NCBI GenBank assembly: GCA_910588955.1
Contig: CAJURQ010000006.1
Coordinates: 44,949-108,948, forward strand
DNA: 64,000 nt
DNA from: an uncultured Lachnospiraceae bacterium
GTDB taxonomy: Bacteria > Bacillota > Clostridia > Lachnospirales > Lachnospiraceae
Direction of reading: 5' to 3'
Shown here: in pieces, positions 1-8,710 of the stretch
Position numbering within the stretch: the stretch's first letter is position 1
Layout: each line of letters opens with the position of its first letter
Made by a program: the position numbers and the translations under genes
Notes under the pieces: model-generated
What the model saw: only the letters and a program-made list of their open reading frames with translations
Told to the model about the DNA's origin: nothing
Database searches by the model: none

Positions 1-219
1 CACCCGGCATACCTTCTTCGTCCGTCACGGTCTCATCATCCGGCATACCCTCTTCGTCCGTCACAGTCTCATCACTCGGCATACCTTCTTCGTCCGTCAC
101 AGTCTCATCACCCGGCATACCTTCTTCGTCCGTCACGGTCTCATCATCCGGCATACCCTCTTCATCCGTCACGGTCTCATCATCCGGCATACCTTCTTCG
201 TCCGTCACGGTCTCACTCC
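1..219 (-). repeat. 36-bp tandem repeat (12-codon unit), about six copies
   Basis: The CCGGCAT-type landmark recurs at 4, 40, 76 (TCGGCAT), 112, 148 and 184, an exact 36-bp period. Copies differ by a few substitutions and no indels, so the reading frame of the minus-strand protein is preserved. The array continues past base 1, so the copy number is unknown. Near-identical copies suggest recent expansion and likely length variation between strains. Confidence 0.95.
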
Positions 220-379
220 CTGAAACGTTTTCCTCCTCGTGAAACGCATCGTTTTCAGGCACAGACGCCTCTGTCGTTTCCGCATCCTCCTCCGCCGCCA
301 GCATCGTGCTCATCGGCATCATACACCCGAGCAGCACCGCCAGTCCCAATGCCGCCGCGCTCTTCCAATTCCTGTACAT
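1..379 (-). CDS. Secreted acidic repeat protein, N-terminal part (runs off left edge)
   Basis: Reading leftwards from an ATG at 379, preceded by a purine-rich GGGGGCGG stretch, the frame stays open to base 1. The first ~28 residues look like a signal peptide: basic MYRNWK start, hydrophobic core, then an Ala-Ala pair before an acidic stretch. From about residue 54 the protein becomes tandem copies of a 12-residue unit, DDETVTDEEGMP, with D/G/S exchange at its first position. Such a negatively charged, Thr-rich, low-complexity segment is typical of a linker or stalk in an exported Gram-positive protein. Any catalytic or binding domain and the C-terminus lie outside the window, so the function is unknown. 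Confidence is high that this is coding, because the repeat period is a multiple of three, base changes are mostly silent or conservative, and signal peptide and repeats share one frame. Confidence 0.8.
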   Translation of the reverse strand, partial: MYRNWKSAAALGLAVLLGCMMPMSTMLAAEEDAETTEASVPENDAFHEEENVSGSETVTDEEGMPDDETVTDEEGMPDDETVTDEEGMPGDETVTDEEGMPSDETVTDEEGMPDDETVTDEEGMPG

Positions 380-520
380 ACTCACCGCCCCCAGTTCTCA
401 CACTTGATACACAAACTACTCTGTTAAAACATACACATACTTTAAATATATATCGACTTTTCTACCACAATATTTTACATGTAAACCATAATTTGGTCAA
501 TCGTTTAACATACAGATATG

Positions 521-554
521 CCAAAAAACACCCCGAAAGATTTCTCTTCCGGGG
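521..554 (-). terminator. Rho-independent terminator of metK
   Basis: On the minus strand a 10-bp stem (CCCCGGAAGA with TCTTTCGGGG, one G-T pair) closes a GAAA loop at 531-554 and is followed by TGTTTTTTGG. It begins 15 bases past the metK stop codon. Confidence 0.9.
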
Positions 555-568
555 CGCATATTATTTCT

Positions 569-1750
569 TTATAAATACTTCTTCAGTGCATCCACCTTGT
601 CAAGCTTCTCCCAAGGCAGATCCAGATCGTTGCGTCCAAAGTGACCGTAAGCTGCGGTCTGCTTGTAGATCGGACGGCGGAGGTCAAGCATCTTGATGAT
701 GCCTGCAGGTCTCAAATCAAAGTTCTCGCGCACGATATCCACCAGCTTTTCATCCGCAATCTTGCCTGTGCCAAAGGTGTCCACCATGATAGAGGTAGGC
801 TGTGCCACGCCGATCGCATAGGAGAGCTGTATCTCGCACCTGTCCGCGATGCCTGCCGCAACAATATTCTTCGCCACATAGCGCGCCGCGTAAGCTGCGG
901 AACGGTCAACCTTCGTGCAGTCCTTGCCGGAGAAAGCGCCGCCGCCGTGACGCGCGTAGCCGCCGTATGTATCAACGATAATCTTACGACCTGTCAGTCC
1001 CGCGTCGCCGTGAGGACCGCCGATCACGAAACGTCCCGTAGGATTGATAAAGAATTTGGTCTTGTCGTCGATGAGTTCCTTCGGGAGAATCGGATCAAAC
1101 ACATACTTTTTGATATCCTCATGAATCTGCTCCTGCGTCACATCGTCATCGTGCTGGGTAGATAACACAACCGCTTCCAGACGAACCGGCTTGCCCGCCT
1201 CATCGTACTCCACGGAAACCTGACTCTTTCCGTCGGGTCTCAAATACTTGAGTGTGCCGTCCTTGCGAACCTTGGTAAGCTGCCGCGCAAGTTTGTGTGC
1301 AAGATCGATCGGATAAGGCATATACTCTTCCGTCTCGTTGGTGGCGTAACCGAACATCATGCCCTGATCGCCCGCGCCTGTGTCCAGATCGTCCGTCTGC
1401 TCGCCCTTCTTCGCCTCGAGCGCCTTGTCCACGCCCATTGCGATATCCGCCGACTGCTCGTCGATCGCTACGAACACCGCGCAGGTATTGGCGTCAAAAC
1501 CGTACTCGGACTTGGTGTAGCCGATCTCCTTGACGGTGTCGCGCACAACTTTCTGCATATCCACGTATGCGTTTGTGGTGATCTCGCCGGTCACCAGAAC
1601 AAACCCGGTGCAGACCGCCGTCTCACACGCCACACGGCTCATAGGATCTTTTTCCATGCAGGCGTCCAGAATCGCATCAGAAATCGCATCGCAGACTTTG
1701 TCGGGATGTCCCTCGGTTACAGACTCGGATGTAAATAATCTTTTCTCCAT
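569..1750 (-). CDS. metK: S-adenosylmethionine synthetase
   Basis: Cytosolic enzyme making S-adenosylmethionine from methionine and ATP, with loss of PPi and Pi. The 393-residue protein is full length for the family. It carries the N-terminal GHPDK motif (residues 14-18), the GAGDQG methionine/ATP loop, the Gly-rich GGGAFSGKD phosphate loop and the C-terminal DLRPAG-type segment. The ATG at 1750 has an AGGAG-type site about 8 bases upstream. It is a single-gene unit, with its own sigma-A-type promoter at 2033-2061, a SAM-I riboswitch with terminator in its leader, and a strong terminator behind it. It is therefore predicted to be shut off by its own product. Nothing in the sequence is unusual. 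Confidence 0.97.
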   Translation of the reverse strand: MEKRLFTSESVTEGHPDKVCDAISDAILDACMEKDPMSRVACETAVCTGFVLVTGEITTNAYVDMQKVVRDTVKEIGYTKSEYGFDANTCAVFVAIDEQSADIAMGVDKALEAKKGEQTDDLDTGAGDQGMMFGYATNETEEYMPYPIDLAHKLARQLTKVRKDGTLKYLRPDGKSQVSVEYDEAGKPVRLEAVVLSTQHDDDVTQEQIHEDIKKYVFDPILPKELIDDKTKFFINPTGRFVIGGPHGDAGLTGRKIIVDTYGGYARHGGGAFSGKDCTKVDRSAAYAARYVAKNIVAAGIADRCEIQLSYAIGVAQPTSIMVDTFGTGKIADEKLVDIVRENFDLRPAGIIKMLDLRRPIYKQTAAYGHFGRNDLDLPWEKLDKVDALKKYL

Positions 1751-1824
1751 TTTTCCTCTCCTTTTTGTGTGTTATTATATTCTGCAAATAAGCAGAGACT
1801 CGAAACGCTGCTTATTCGCGGAAA

Positions 1825-1994
1825 TGAAAAAGCCCTCTTATTTCTCTTTGAAATAAGGGGACCCGACATACAATCGTCAAATCCTCTTATTGTTCGATCA
1901 TGCTGCGCTAACAGCTTCGCTCAGGTTGGCACCTTCCTTGTCAGGGGTTGCCGTGGCTTCATCGATCCTATGTATCTCCACCACTCTGAATAAG
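1825..1994 (-). promoter_or_regulatory. SAM-I (S-box) riboswitch with intrinsic terminator
   Basis: On the minus strand the metK leader shows the S-box layout. P1 is formed by CTTATT (about 1989-1994) and AATAAG (1886-1891). Between them lie the AGAGTGGTGGAG segment, GATGAAGCCACGGCAACC, GGTGCCAACCTG and a P4-like GCTGTTAGCGCAGC hairpin. About 25 bases further on, 1832-1860 forms a second hairpin (CCCTTATTTC with GAAATAAGAGG) followed by CTTTTTC, a terminator. The AATAAG/CTTATT repeats shared by P1 and the terminator allow the usual switch between antiterminator and terminator. The expected result is termination when SAM is high. Confidence 0.95.
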
Positions 1995-2032
1995 AGAAAG
2001 ACATCACACTATGAAGTTTTTATCTATAAATA

Positions 2033-2061
2033 AACATACACCTATCGACAGGCTGTGTCAA
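2033..2061 (-). promoter_or_regulatory. Sigma-A-type promoter of metK
   Basis: Minus strand TTGACA (2056-2061), 17-bp spacer, TATGTT (2033-2038). It sits immediately after the murA stop codon and about 40 bases ahead of the riboswitch P1 stem. Confidence 0.75.
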
Positions 2062-2068
2062 TACTTTA

Positions 2069-3361
2069 TCAGCTGACCTTCAATTTAAATTTCTGCAGCT
2101 CCCGATCTGTGGTCACCAGATCAATCTGCGCGCCCAGATGCTGCAGCTTCAGATGAAAATCCTCATAGCCGCGCTGAATATATTTGATATCGTCAACCGT
2201 GCTGATACCGTCCGCCGCCAGCGCCGCGATGACAAGCGCCGCTCCAGCACGCAAATCCGGCGCGGTAATCTGCGCCCCGGTATATTTGGACACGCCGTCG
2301 ATAATCGCCGTGTTGCTCTCCACCTTGATATTCGCTCCCATGCTGGTCAACTCGTCCACATATTTAAAACGGTTCTCGAAAATACTCTCCGTCACAATGC
2401 TTGTGCCTGCGGAAAGTCCAAGCGCCACCGTGATCTGCGGCTGCATATCCGTGGGAAACCCGGGATAAGGCAAAGTCTTCACATGGGTGTGCCCCAAAGG
2501 TTTCGCCGCCACCACGCGCACGGCATCGTCAGACTCCTCGATCTCGCAGCCGATCTCCAAAAGCTTCGCGCTGATGGACTCCAAGTGCTTCGGGATCACG
2601 TTCTTTACCGTCACATCACCCTTCGTCACCGCCGCCGCAAACATAAAAGTGCCCGCCTCAATCTGATCGGGAATAATGCCGTACTCCGTCCCGTGCAGCC
2701 TCGACACGCCTTTGATACGAATCACGTCCGTACCTGCGCCTTTGATGTTCGCGCCCATACTGTTTAAGAAGTTCGCCAGATCTACGACATGGGGCTCCTT
2801 CGCCGCGTTCTCAATCACGGTGACGCCCTCCGCCATCACTGCCGCCATCATCACATTCATAGTCGCGCCCACAGTAACCACATCCATGTAGATATGGTTG
2901 CCTTTCAGCTTCGCCGCCTCGGCGCTGATCCTGCCATATCCGATTCCGACAGATGCGCCCAGCGCACGAAACCCCTTGATATGCTGGTCAATGGGTCGCA
3001 GTCCAATATTACAGCCGCCCGGAAGGACTACCTCCGCCTTGCTGTATTTGCCGAGCAGAGACCCCAGCAGATAGTAGGAGGCTCTGATTTTTTTAATATA
3101 ATCGCCCTCGATCACCAGATCGTGAACCTGTGAGGCGTTGATCTTCACCGTATGTCTGTCAATGCGGTTAATCACCACGCCGATACTTTCCATCGCCTGC
3201 ATCATGACATTTGTATCTCTCACGTCAGGCACATTCTCTATCATTACGGTTTCGTCCGTCATAATGGCAGCTGCAAGAATCGCCAGCGCCGCGTTCTTCG
3301 CACCGCTGATCTCCACCTCGCCGACTAACGGATTCCCACCTTTAATCGCATATTGTTCCAT
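2069..3361 (-). CDS. murA: UDP-N-acetylglucosamine 1-carboxyvinyltransferase
   Basis: First committed step of peptidoglycan precursor synthesis: transfer of enolpyruvate from PEP to UDP-GlcNAc, in the cytosol; the fosfomycin target. The 430-residue length is typical. The EPSP-synthase-like fold starts with the conserved GGNPLVGEVEISGAKNAAL region, with the substrate Lys in KNA. The catalytic Cys that fosfomycin alkylates is present (Cys117 in LPGGCNIGLRPID). PGFPTDMQPQ and the C-terminal DLRAGAALVIAAL are also seen. Cysteine at the active site predicts fosfomycin sensitivity unless other factors interfere. Many Firmicutes have two murA paralogs, and which one this is cannot be decided here. 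Confidence 0.95.
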   Translation of the reverse strand: MEQYAIKGGNPLVGEVEISGAKNAALAILAAAIMTDETVMIENVPDVRDTNVMMQAMESIGVVINRIDRHTVKINASQVHDLVIEGDYIKKIRASYYLLGSLLGKYSKAEVVLPGGCNIGLRPIDQHIKGFRALGASVGIGYGRISAEAAKLKGNHIYMDVVTVGATMNVMMAAVMAEGVTVIENAAKEPHVVDLANFLNSMGANIKGAGTDVIRIKGVSRLHGTEYGIIPDQIEAGTFMFAAAVTKGDVTVKNVIPKHLESISAKLLEIGCEIEESDDAVRVVAAKPLGHTHVKTLPYPGFPTDMQPQITVALGLSAGTSIVTESIFENRFKYVDELTSMGANIKVESNTAIIDGVSKYTGAQITAPDLRAGAALVIAALAADGISTVDDIKYIQRGYEDFHLKLQHLGAQIDLVTTDRELQKFKLKVS

Positions 3362-3446
3362 CTATGTTTACTTGCCTTTCTTGATCGAAAAAACTCAAAC
3401 ATTAAAATACAGTATAACAGATTTTGGAGGTTTGTAAACCCCACTG

Positions 3447-5030
3447 CTAATTCAGGTAGTCAAACGGGTTCACCTGCGTCCCGTTTATGAGGATTTCAAA
3501 GTGAATATGCGGTCCCGTACTTACGCCCGTATTTCCGCTCAAGGCAATCTTCTGCCCCTGGCTCACAGTCTGTCCCTGTTTTACCAACACTTTGCTCAAA
3601 TGACCGTAGCGGGTCTGCCTGCCGTCCGCATGGTTAATGTAGACCACGTAACCGTAGCCGCTGCCCCATCCGGCTCTGGAAACCGTTCCCGCGCAGGATG
3701 CCATAACCGCCGTACCCACAGGAGTAGCCCAGTCCACGCCCTTGTGATAGGTGCTCGCTCTTCTCGTAGGCGCTTTCCGCCTGCCGAACCCGGAAGAAAG
3801 TCTTCCGCCGGAAATCGGTTTCAGATAGGTAGGCGGGATCTTCGTGCCGCGCTCCACGATTTTAGGCACAGCCGCATAAGTGATCTCCTCCTTCAGGATC
3901 TCACGGGAAACCTCTTCATTATTGCGATAGGACACATCCGCCACCACCTTGCGGTGACCCGCAGAGGGCTCCTGCAGAGTCTGCGTCTGGTTCGTATACC
4001 AGTCGTCATTGTCTACATAGATGATGTCCGCCTCGTAATCCTCTTCATAGTACATCTGCTCCGTGCGCTCCACGGAAAGCTCCGGCTCGGGCACGGTAAC
4101 GATCAGCTCGTCGCCCACACGGATCATGGAATTTTCATCCTCTATCGTCTCGTTCATGGCGATCAGTTCATCTAACGGTATCTCATTTTTCTCGGCGATC
4201 TGGGAGAGCGTGTCCCCGGCAACCACCTCGTAAATCTGCTCCTTCTCCTGATCTTTGGTCACCTCTTCAATCGCCTGATCCAAAGGCGTCAGCTCGTAGT
4301 CCAGCAGATAGGACTCCACCACCTCCACCGTGTCGCCGAAATCAAGCGCAAGAAGCCCCAGCTCATAATCGGAAAATTCTTTCTCAGAAGCCGGCTCAAT
4401 ATCCTCAAAAATATCATCCAGCACCGCGTGAATCCCCGTGCTGGTCATAACCTCCTCCGCTTCTTCCTCCTCTTCCTTCTGCTCCTTTGCGGAATATATC
4501 TGCGTTGTCAACACATTCAGTTCGCGGCTTGAGTCCATAACCAGATCCGCGTAATAATGATTGCCGCTGTCATACTTTTTGATGGACGCCTGCAGAAGCG
4601 CAAGCACCTCCTCCGTGCTCGCCAGATTCACCGTGTACTCGTTGATCTTCACGGTATAGGAGCGGTTCAGGGTTTCCTTGACGCTGCCCCGCAGAGCAGT
4701 CAGCATATTGGAAATTATGACACTCTTGTCATCTACGGTGCCCCAGAGCACCTCCTGTCCTTCCCAGCTCAACTCGCTCTCCGCGAGCACCATCTCATCA
4801 CTGCTCGCCGCAAGGGTCTTTCTCGCCTCGATCAGACATGCGTCCACCTCCGCAATATCCCCCATCACGCCCACCCGCGTTCCGTTCAGGTACACCGTAA
4901 AGTAGTTGTCCCCGTCGCTTTCAAGGGTTTGCAGACCCGGCAGGAAAAAAGCGGCGGCAATGCACGCAAGCACCGCAACCTTAATATATGCAATTTTCAT
5001 TTTTTTATAATGTCTGCTCAATATTTTCAT
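3447..5030 (-). CDS. Membrane-anchored M23 metallopeptidase with LysM and G5 domains
   Basis: Predicted cell-wall hydrolase acting outside the membrane. In order (527 residues): short cytoplasmic Lys-rich tail, one hydrophobic segment (about 13-32) serving as anchor or uncleaved signal, a 230-residue Glu-rich region, a LysM domain (about 270-315, YEVVAGDTLSQIAE...IRVGDELIV), a G5-like domain (about 325-405) and a C-terminal peptidase M23 domain. The M23 zinc ligands are visible as HKGVD and HIHFE, together with the SGFGRR entry motif. LysM binds glycan, G5 is a wall-associated module, and M23 endopeptidases cut peptide cross-links. No convincing ribosome site precedes the first ATG; an ATG ten codons inside is an alternative. 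It lies 85 bp upstream of murA on the same strand. Confidence 0.9.
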   Translation of the reverse strand: MKILSRHYKKMKIAYIKVAVLACIAAAFFLPGLQTLESDGDNYFTVYLNGTRVGVMGDIAEVDACLIEARKTLAASSDEMVLAESELSWEGQEVLWGTVDDKSVIISNMLTALRGSVKETLNRSYTVKINEYTVNLASTEEVLALLQASIKKYDSGNHYYADLVMDSSRELNVLTTQIYSAKEQKEEEEEAEEVMTSTGIHAVLDDIFEDIEPASEKEFSDYELGLLALDFGDTVEVVESYLLDYELTPLDQAIEEVTKDQEKEQIYEVVAGDTLSQIAEKNEIPLDELIAMNETIEDENSMIRVGDELIVTVPEPELSVERTEQMYYEEDYEADIIYVDNDDWYTNQTQTLQEPSAGHRKVVADVSYRNNEEVSREILKEEITYAAVPKIVERGTKIPPTYLKPISGGRLSSGFGRRKAPTRRASTYHKGVDWATPVGTAVMASCAGTVSRAGWGSGYGYVVYINHADGRQTRYGHLSKVLVKQGQTVSQGQKIALSGNTGVSTGPHIHFEILINGTQVNPFDYLN

Positions 5031-5086
5031 GGTAATAAAAAGGATAAAATTCGATTATCTTTTCAGCGATCCGTTATAGCTTACCC

Positions 5087-5608
5087 TTAAAACAGCTTAA
5101 AATTCGTCATTTTCAGAACAAGCGGAACAAGCGTGACCGCGATATCAACCGCCACGCCCACCAGAATCACAATGGAAAGCCACAGTGGCGTACCCTGCCC
5201 CCTTGCCGCTTTCCCCTGCTCGTTCTGCTTTGCCAGCTCCTCAGTAAACGCCGCCTGCACATTGCGGTAAACCTTTACGTTTTCCCGGTGCACAAACTCC
5301 TCGGACTGCGTAAGGCGCTCCTCCAGAAGACTCTTGATCCCGGCAAGCTGCGTCTCCACTTCTTCCGTCTGCACGCTCTCCGTCTCCAGCGCCGTCAACT
5401 TTTCCATACACTGTGAGAGGACGTCGCGCACATTGTCCACATTCTCGGCGGTCTTGATATTGACCCGGCGAATCTCCTGCATCAGCTCGTCGTACGCCTT
5501 CATCTGCTTCTGCATCTGGTCCATCTTCGCCGCCTCCGCCGCAGAGTTCGCGCGTATCATCTCCTGCGCGTTTTTCTTCTGTGCCAGCTTATCTATAAAA
5601 GTATCCAT
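5087..5608 (-). CDS. Coiled-coil protein with C-terminal membrane anchor, unknown function
   Basis: I do not recognise a named family. The start at 5608 is chosen because GGAG stands seven bases before it; an upstream in-frame ATG at 5668 has no such site. The 173-residue product has a long charged helical region (about residues 5-130, Met/Gln/Glu/Lys-rich with heptad-like spacing, predicted coiled coil), a short Gly/Pro break, one strong transmembrane segment (about 145-165) and a short basic tail. This is the layout of a tail-anchored protein with a cytoplasmic coiled coil. It lies 57 bp upstream of the M23 peptidase gene on the same strand and could be cotranscribed, which would hint at an envelope role; that is inference only. 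Confidence 0.75.
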   Translation of the reverse strand: MDTFIDKLAQKKNAQEMIRANSAAEAAKMDQMQKQMKAYDELMQEIRRVNIKTAENVDNVRDVLSQCMEKLTALETESVQTEEVETQLAGIKSLLEERLTQSEEFVHRENVKVYRNVQAAFTEELAKQNEQGKAARGQGTPLWLSIVILVGVAVDIAVTLVPLVLKMTNFKLF

Positions 5609-5864
5609 AACAATCTCCGTTTCCTTTATCTTTATGTTTGCCTCAAAACAGAAAAACCATGTCTGCATTTTAACATCTTTCCGCTTTTATGACAACAGCG
5701 AAAACGGGGAGCCTTTTTTCTTTCTCTCCCCGCCAGCGCTTATTTGTGCAATTTGCATATATTTCTACCTGTATTTTTTACATATTTAGAAATATTTACC
5801 ATAACTTTACAGTTTGTTCATAATTTATTCATATTTCAGAAGTATACTCAATTTATACAAAAAC

Positions 5865-6060
5865 AACACGAGATGTCGTGTAACCATTACACACATAGAT
5901 AAATTTTTTCATAATAGCTCGGGTGCCGAAAGGTGCCCGGGCACTCCTCATGTCCACGCATAAGCAGAGTCATAAGTTGTCAGAGCCAGTCTCACATGCA
6001 AGCATGTATCCTGTCTCTGCCACCTTCCGACTCTGCTTATGTGCGCAAGAAGAGGGCTTT
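5865..6060. other. Unexplained intergenic region with strong hairpins (possible structured RNA)
   Basis: The 472-bp gap between the coiled-coil gene and relQ holds no credible protein gene. It contains a small perfect palindrome (ACACGA/TCGTGT near 5866-5882), a GC-rich hairpin at 5917-5942 with a GAAA loop (better on the + strand, with G-T pairs), and a long-range inverted repeat, CATAAGCAGAGTC at 5959-5971 with its exact complement at 6029-6041. A nested CATGCAAGCATG palindrome lies at the centre. On the + strand a TATACT-type -10 lies near 5843. Behind it on the minus strand an AGGG...CCCT hairpin near 6050-6070 could end relQ transcripts. I could not match it to a known riboswitch, 6S, tmRNA, SRP or RNase P pattern. 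Confidence 0.45.
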
Positions 6061-6080
6061 CTCAGCCCCCTTCCACATTC

Positions 6081-6737
6081 TTATCTTTTCTCATCTTCTT
6101 CCTGCCCGATATGTAGGATTTCCTCGTTCAGTGACATCATCCTCGCATCCAGCGCGGAAACCATCTGCGCGCATTCCACAAGCTGCTCCTTGATGTGCTC
6201 CGGCGCGTTCCCCTCAAATTTGTAATGAATCTTATGCTCCAGACTCGCCCAGAAATCCATCGCCACCGTACGGATCTGAATCTCCACCTTCGTGTCTGCA
6301 ATCCTGTCGGAAAGATAAACCGGCACTGTCACGAGCATGTGATAACTCTTGTACCCGCTCGCCTTCGGGTTCACAATGTAATCCTTCACGGATATGACAC
6401 GAATGTCACTCTGATTGCTTATCATCTCCGCAATCTGATAAATATCCGACGCAAAGGAGCAAATCACGCGGATGCCCGCAATGTCATTGACATGGCTCAC
6501 CATATTGTCAATGGTAGACTCGTAGCCATGCTTTTTCAGCTTTTTCACGATACTCTCCGGCGTCTTAATGCGCCACTTGATATGCTCAATCGGATTGTAT
6601 CTGTGCACATGCTGGAACTCGTCGTTCAGAATCTCCAGCTTCGTAGAAATCTGCTTCAAGGCGGAATTATAAATCAGCTGCACCTCTTTCCAACTGTCTA
6701 TATCGCCGTCTTTTTCCCTGTCAACCACTACTTCCAT
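6081..6737 (-). CDS. relQ: Small alarmone synthetase, RelQ/YjbM type GTP pyrophosphokinase
   Basis: Predicted to make (p)ppGpp by moving pyrophosphate from ATP to GDP or GTP. The protein (about 218 residues) is a single RelA/SpoT synthetase domain without the hydrolase or TGS/ACT parts, the usual size for small alarmone synthetases. Diagnostic segments are HIKWRIKTPESIVKKLKKHG, the DIAGIRVIC strand, DYIVNPKASGYKSYH (nucleotide-binding signature) and the EIQIRTVAMDFWASLEHKI active-site helix. The C-terminal helix is of the kind used for RelQ tetramer formation. The ATG at 6737 has a GGGGGA site about ten bases away; a TTG two codons upstream (6743) is also possible. It appears to be a single-gene unit. 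Confidence 0.92.
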   Translation of the reverse strand: MEVVVDREKDGDIDSWKEVQLIYNSALKQISTKLEILNDEFQHVHRYNPIEHIKWRIKTPESIVKKLKKHGYESTIDNMVSHVNDIAGIRVICSFASDIYQIAEMISNQSDIRVISVKDYIVNPKASGYKSYHMLVTVPVYLSDRIADTKVEIQIRTVAMDFWASLEHKIHYKFEGNAPEHIKEQLVECAQMVSALDARMMSLNEEILHIGQEEDEKR

Positions 6738-6860
6738 ATTCAAGAATCCCCCGGATTTTTATTTCATATCCTCAGTATATCACATTTCTTACCAAAAACG
6801 TATATTTTAGACAAAATTTTCTCAAATTTTAATATTTTATTGTGTATTTTCACTTTCTTT

Positions 6861-8660
6861 TTATTCTCCATCCGGCGCAAGGCATGGCAATATGACGGGA
6901 ATTGTCACCATCAATGGGTAAATATACCTCGCAAGCACCGTCGGAGACAGCAAAAGTGTCAGACAATATGCCGTCAAGAATACAATCGGCAGCGTCTCCC
7001 GGTATTTTCTTCTGTAAAAAGCCGTCACAAGGTACAAATATAACAACCACCAGTACAGCGCCGGCGCAAACAGAAGCCTGACCACGGGTATCCTGCTGTA
7101 CGCGTTATCCGACACAATCCTTTCCATAAAAACACGGAGTCCCGGAAGAAGACTGCGCTCCTCCACCTCGAATCCGGCAGGCATCACACGGTTATCCGTG
7201 GAGAGATAGCCGAAGCCGCTCTCCGTTCCGATCCCGTACACCTGCGCGTGGGAGGTGTCCCACAAATACCAGAGCCCCAGAGAATTATCGAGAAACGCGT
7301 CAATGTAAATGGCAGGATGCGCAAGCCCCAGCTTTATCCACGTCCGAATCAGTCCCGCAGGGTCGTCATGTATCACGGCGCGGCTTTTCACCGGATCTGC
7401 CAAATGGGGATTATAAGCCGCAAAGACCCACTCGGAGGGAATGTACTTTTCCAGTTCCTGCCTGATAGACGGGTCAATCTCTTCCTCTGCCTCCACCCTC
7501 GTGCGCGCCATCTGCTGTAACGGCACACTCAGCATCTCACGCGGGCTGCCATTTTGTGCGTGGGTGACTGCCTTTAGAGAAAACGCGCACGCGCCGTACA
7601 GCACAAGCGTAAGCAGTGTCATATACAGATAATGTCTTCGCGTTCTCCCGCCGAGTCCTATATACACGATCGGCGCGCTCACCACAAAAGCGTACACCGC
7701 ATTGTTCCGAAACAGCAGCATGAGAACCGCCCAGAAAACGCAGGCCGCCATTTCTTTTCCGCCCGCCTTTTCGCCCTCTCTAACCACCGCGCGCTGACCG
7801 TCCTCCGGATTCTGACTGCATACGATACGGTAAAGATACAAAGTATAGAGCAGCACAAAAGCCGCAAAGAGCACATCCTTCGTGGTGCTTAAAGCCAGCA
7901 CGGAATTGGCGGGAAAGACTGCAAAAAAAAGAAGCAGCGCCGCACGCACCCGCCCGGAAATCTGTCTTTGGTATAAGAAGGAAACCGCCCAGCCAAAAGC
8001 ACATGCCATCAGCGCCATCTGCACCACCGAGTGCACCGCCATGCCCGCAGAGACGGAACCGCACGCAATGCCCAGCCGGAAGAAGGCTCCCAGAAATAAG
8101 GTATGCAGAAGCGGGTGATGTGTGCTGTAATCTCCGGCAAGCACCTGATAAAGCTGCCCCTCCGCGTCATAGGCAAACACCGACGGGTAATAGGCGAGAA
8201 AAACCGGCATCCGGCACAGAAAAATCAACAGGCTGTAGAAAAGCCATGCCTGCCATGCGGGACGCCGTCTCTCCTGCGCCTTTCCAGAAACCGCGACGCC
8301 CTCTCCTGTCACCGTGTTCGACGCATGTTTCGTCTGCGCTTTCCCTGATACTGCGCACATCTCTCCTGCCGCCGTGTCTGATGTCTTCCCGCCGCGCATG
8401 AACACCGCCGCCAAAGCCGCCGCAGGCACAGACAGAATGGCTGTCTCCAACAGGGACAACAGAAAGCTGCCCACATAGGCTGCCGCCGAACCGCCGCCGC
8501 CGAATATCGTCCCCTCATGGACAAGCCGCCAGCCAAGCACGCAGGATATGGCGAACGGAATGCCCCAGAGGAGGGCATGACAAAAAAGCCTTTTATTTTC
8601 CACTAACAATATATATATGCCCGATTTTTGCATATATGACATTTTCTTTTCATTTTTCAT
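6861..8660 (-). CDS. DUF6020 family polytopic membrane protein
   Basis: A 599-residue membrane protein with roughly a dozen hydrophobic segments. A cytoplasmic or loop insert (about residues 90-135) contains a duplicated AVSGKAQ-type motif. The segments AYYPSVFAYDAEGQ, THHPLLHTLFLG and LSTTKDVLFAAFVLLYTLYLYRI match what I know of DUF6020 proteins, common in Lachnospiraceae and resembling integral-membrane glycosyltransferases (GT-C like), with acidic residues in a periplasm-type loop. The function is not established; cell-envelope glycan work is the likeliest guess. No strong ribosome site is visible before the first ATG. It stands alone between relQ and the Abi gene. Confidence 0.8.
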   Translation of the reverse strand: MKNEKKMSYMQKSGIYILLVENKRLFCHALLWGIPFAISCVLGWRLVHEGTIFGGGGSAAAYVGSFLLSLLETAILSVPAAALAAVFMRGGKTSDTAAGEMCAVSGKAQTKHASNTVTGEGVAVSGKAQERRRPAWQAWLFYSLLIFLCRMPVFLAYYPSVFAYDAEGQLYQVLAGDYSTHHPLLHTLFLGAFFRLGIACGSVSAGMAVHSVVQMALMACAFGWAVSFLYQRQISGRVRAALLLFFAVFPANSVLALSTTKDVLFAAFVLLYTLYLYRIVCSQNPEDGQRAVVREGEKAGGKEMAACVFWAVLMLLFRNNAVYAFVVSAPIVYIGLGGRTRRHYLYMTLLTLVLYGACAFSLKAVTHAQNGSPREMLSVPLQQMARTRVEAEEEIDPSIRQELEKYIPSEWVFAAYNPHLADPVKSRAVIHDDPAGLIRTWIKLGLAHPAIYIDAFLDNSLGLWYLWDTSHAQVYGIGTESGFGYLSTDNRVMPAGFEVEERSLLPGLRVFMERIVSDNAYSRIPVVRLLFAPALYWWLLYLYLVTAFYRRKYRETLPIVFLTAYCLTLLLSPTVLARYIYPLMVTIPVILPCLAPDGE

Positions 8661-8710
8661 GGGAACAGTATATCATATCATCAGGTTACTAACCAATGCC
8701 TCATAACATC

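Noticed and set aside
1..219. 36-bp regularly spaced repeats resembling a CRISPR array
   Set aside because: The units are directly adjacent with no spacers, and they translate as an in-frame 12-residue protein repeat after a signal peptide.
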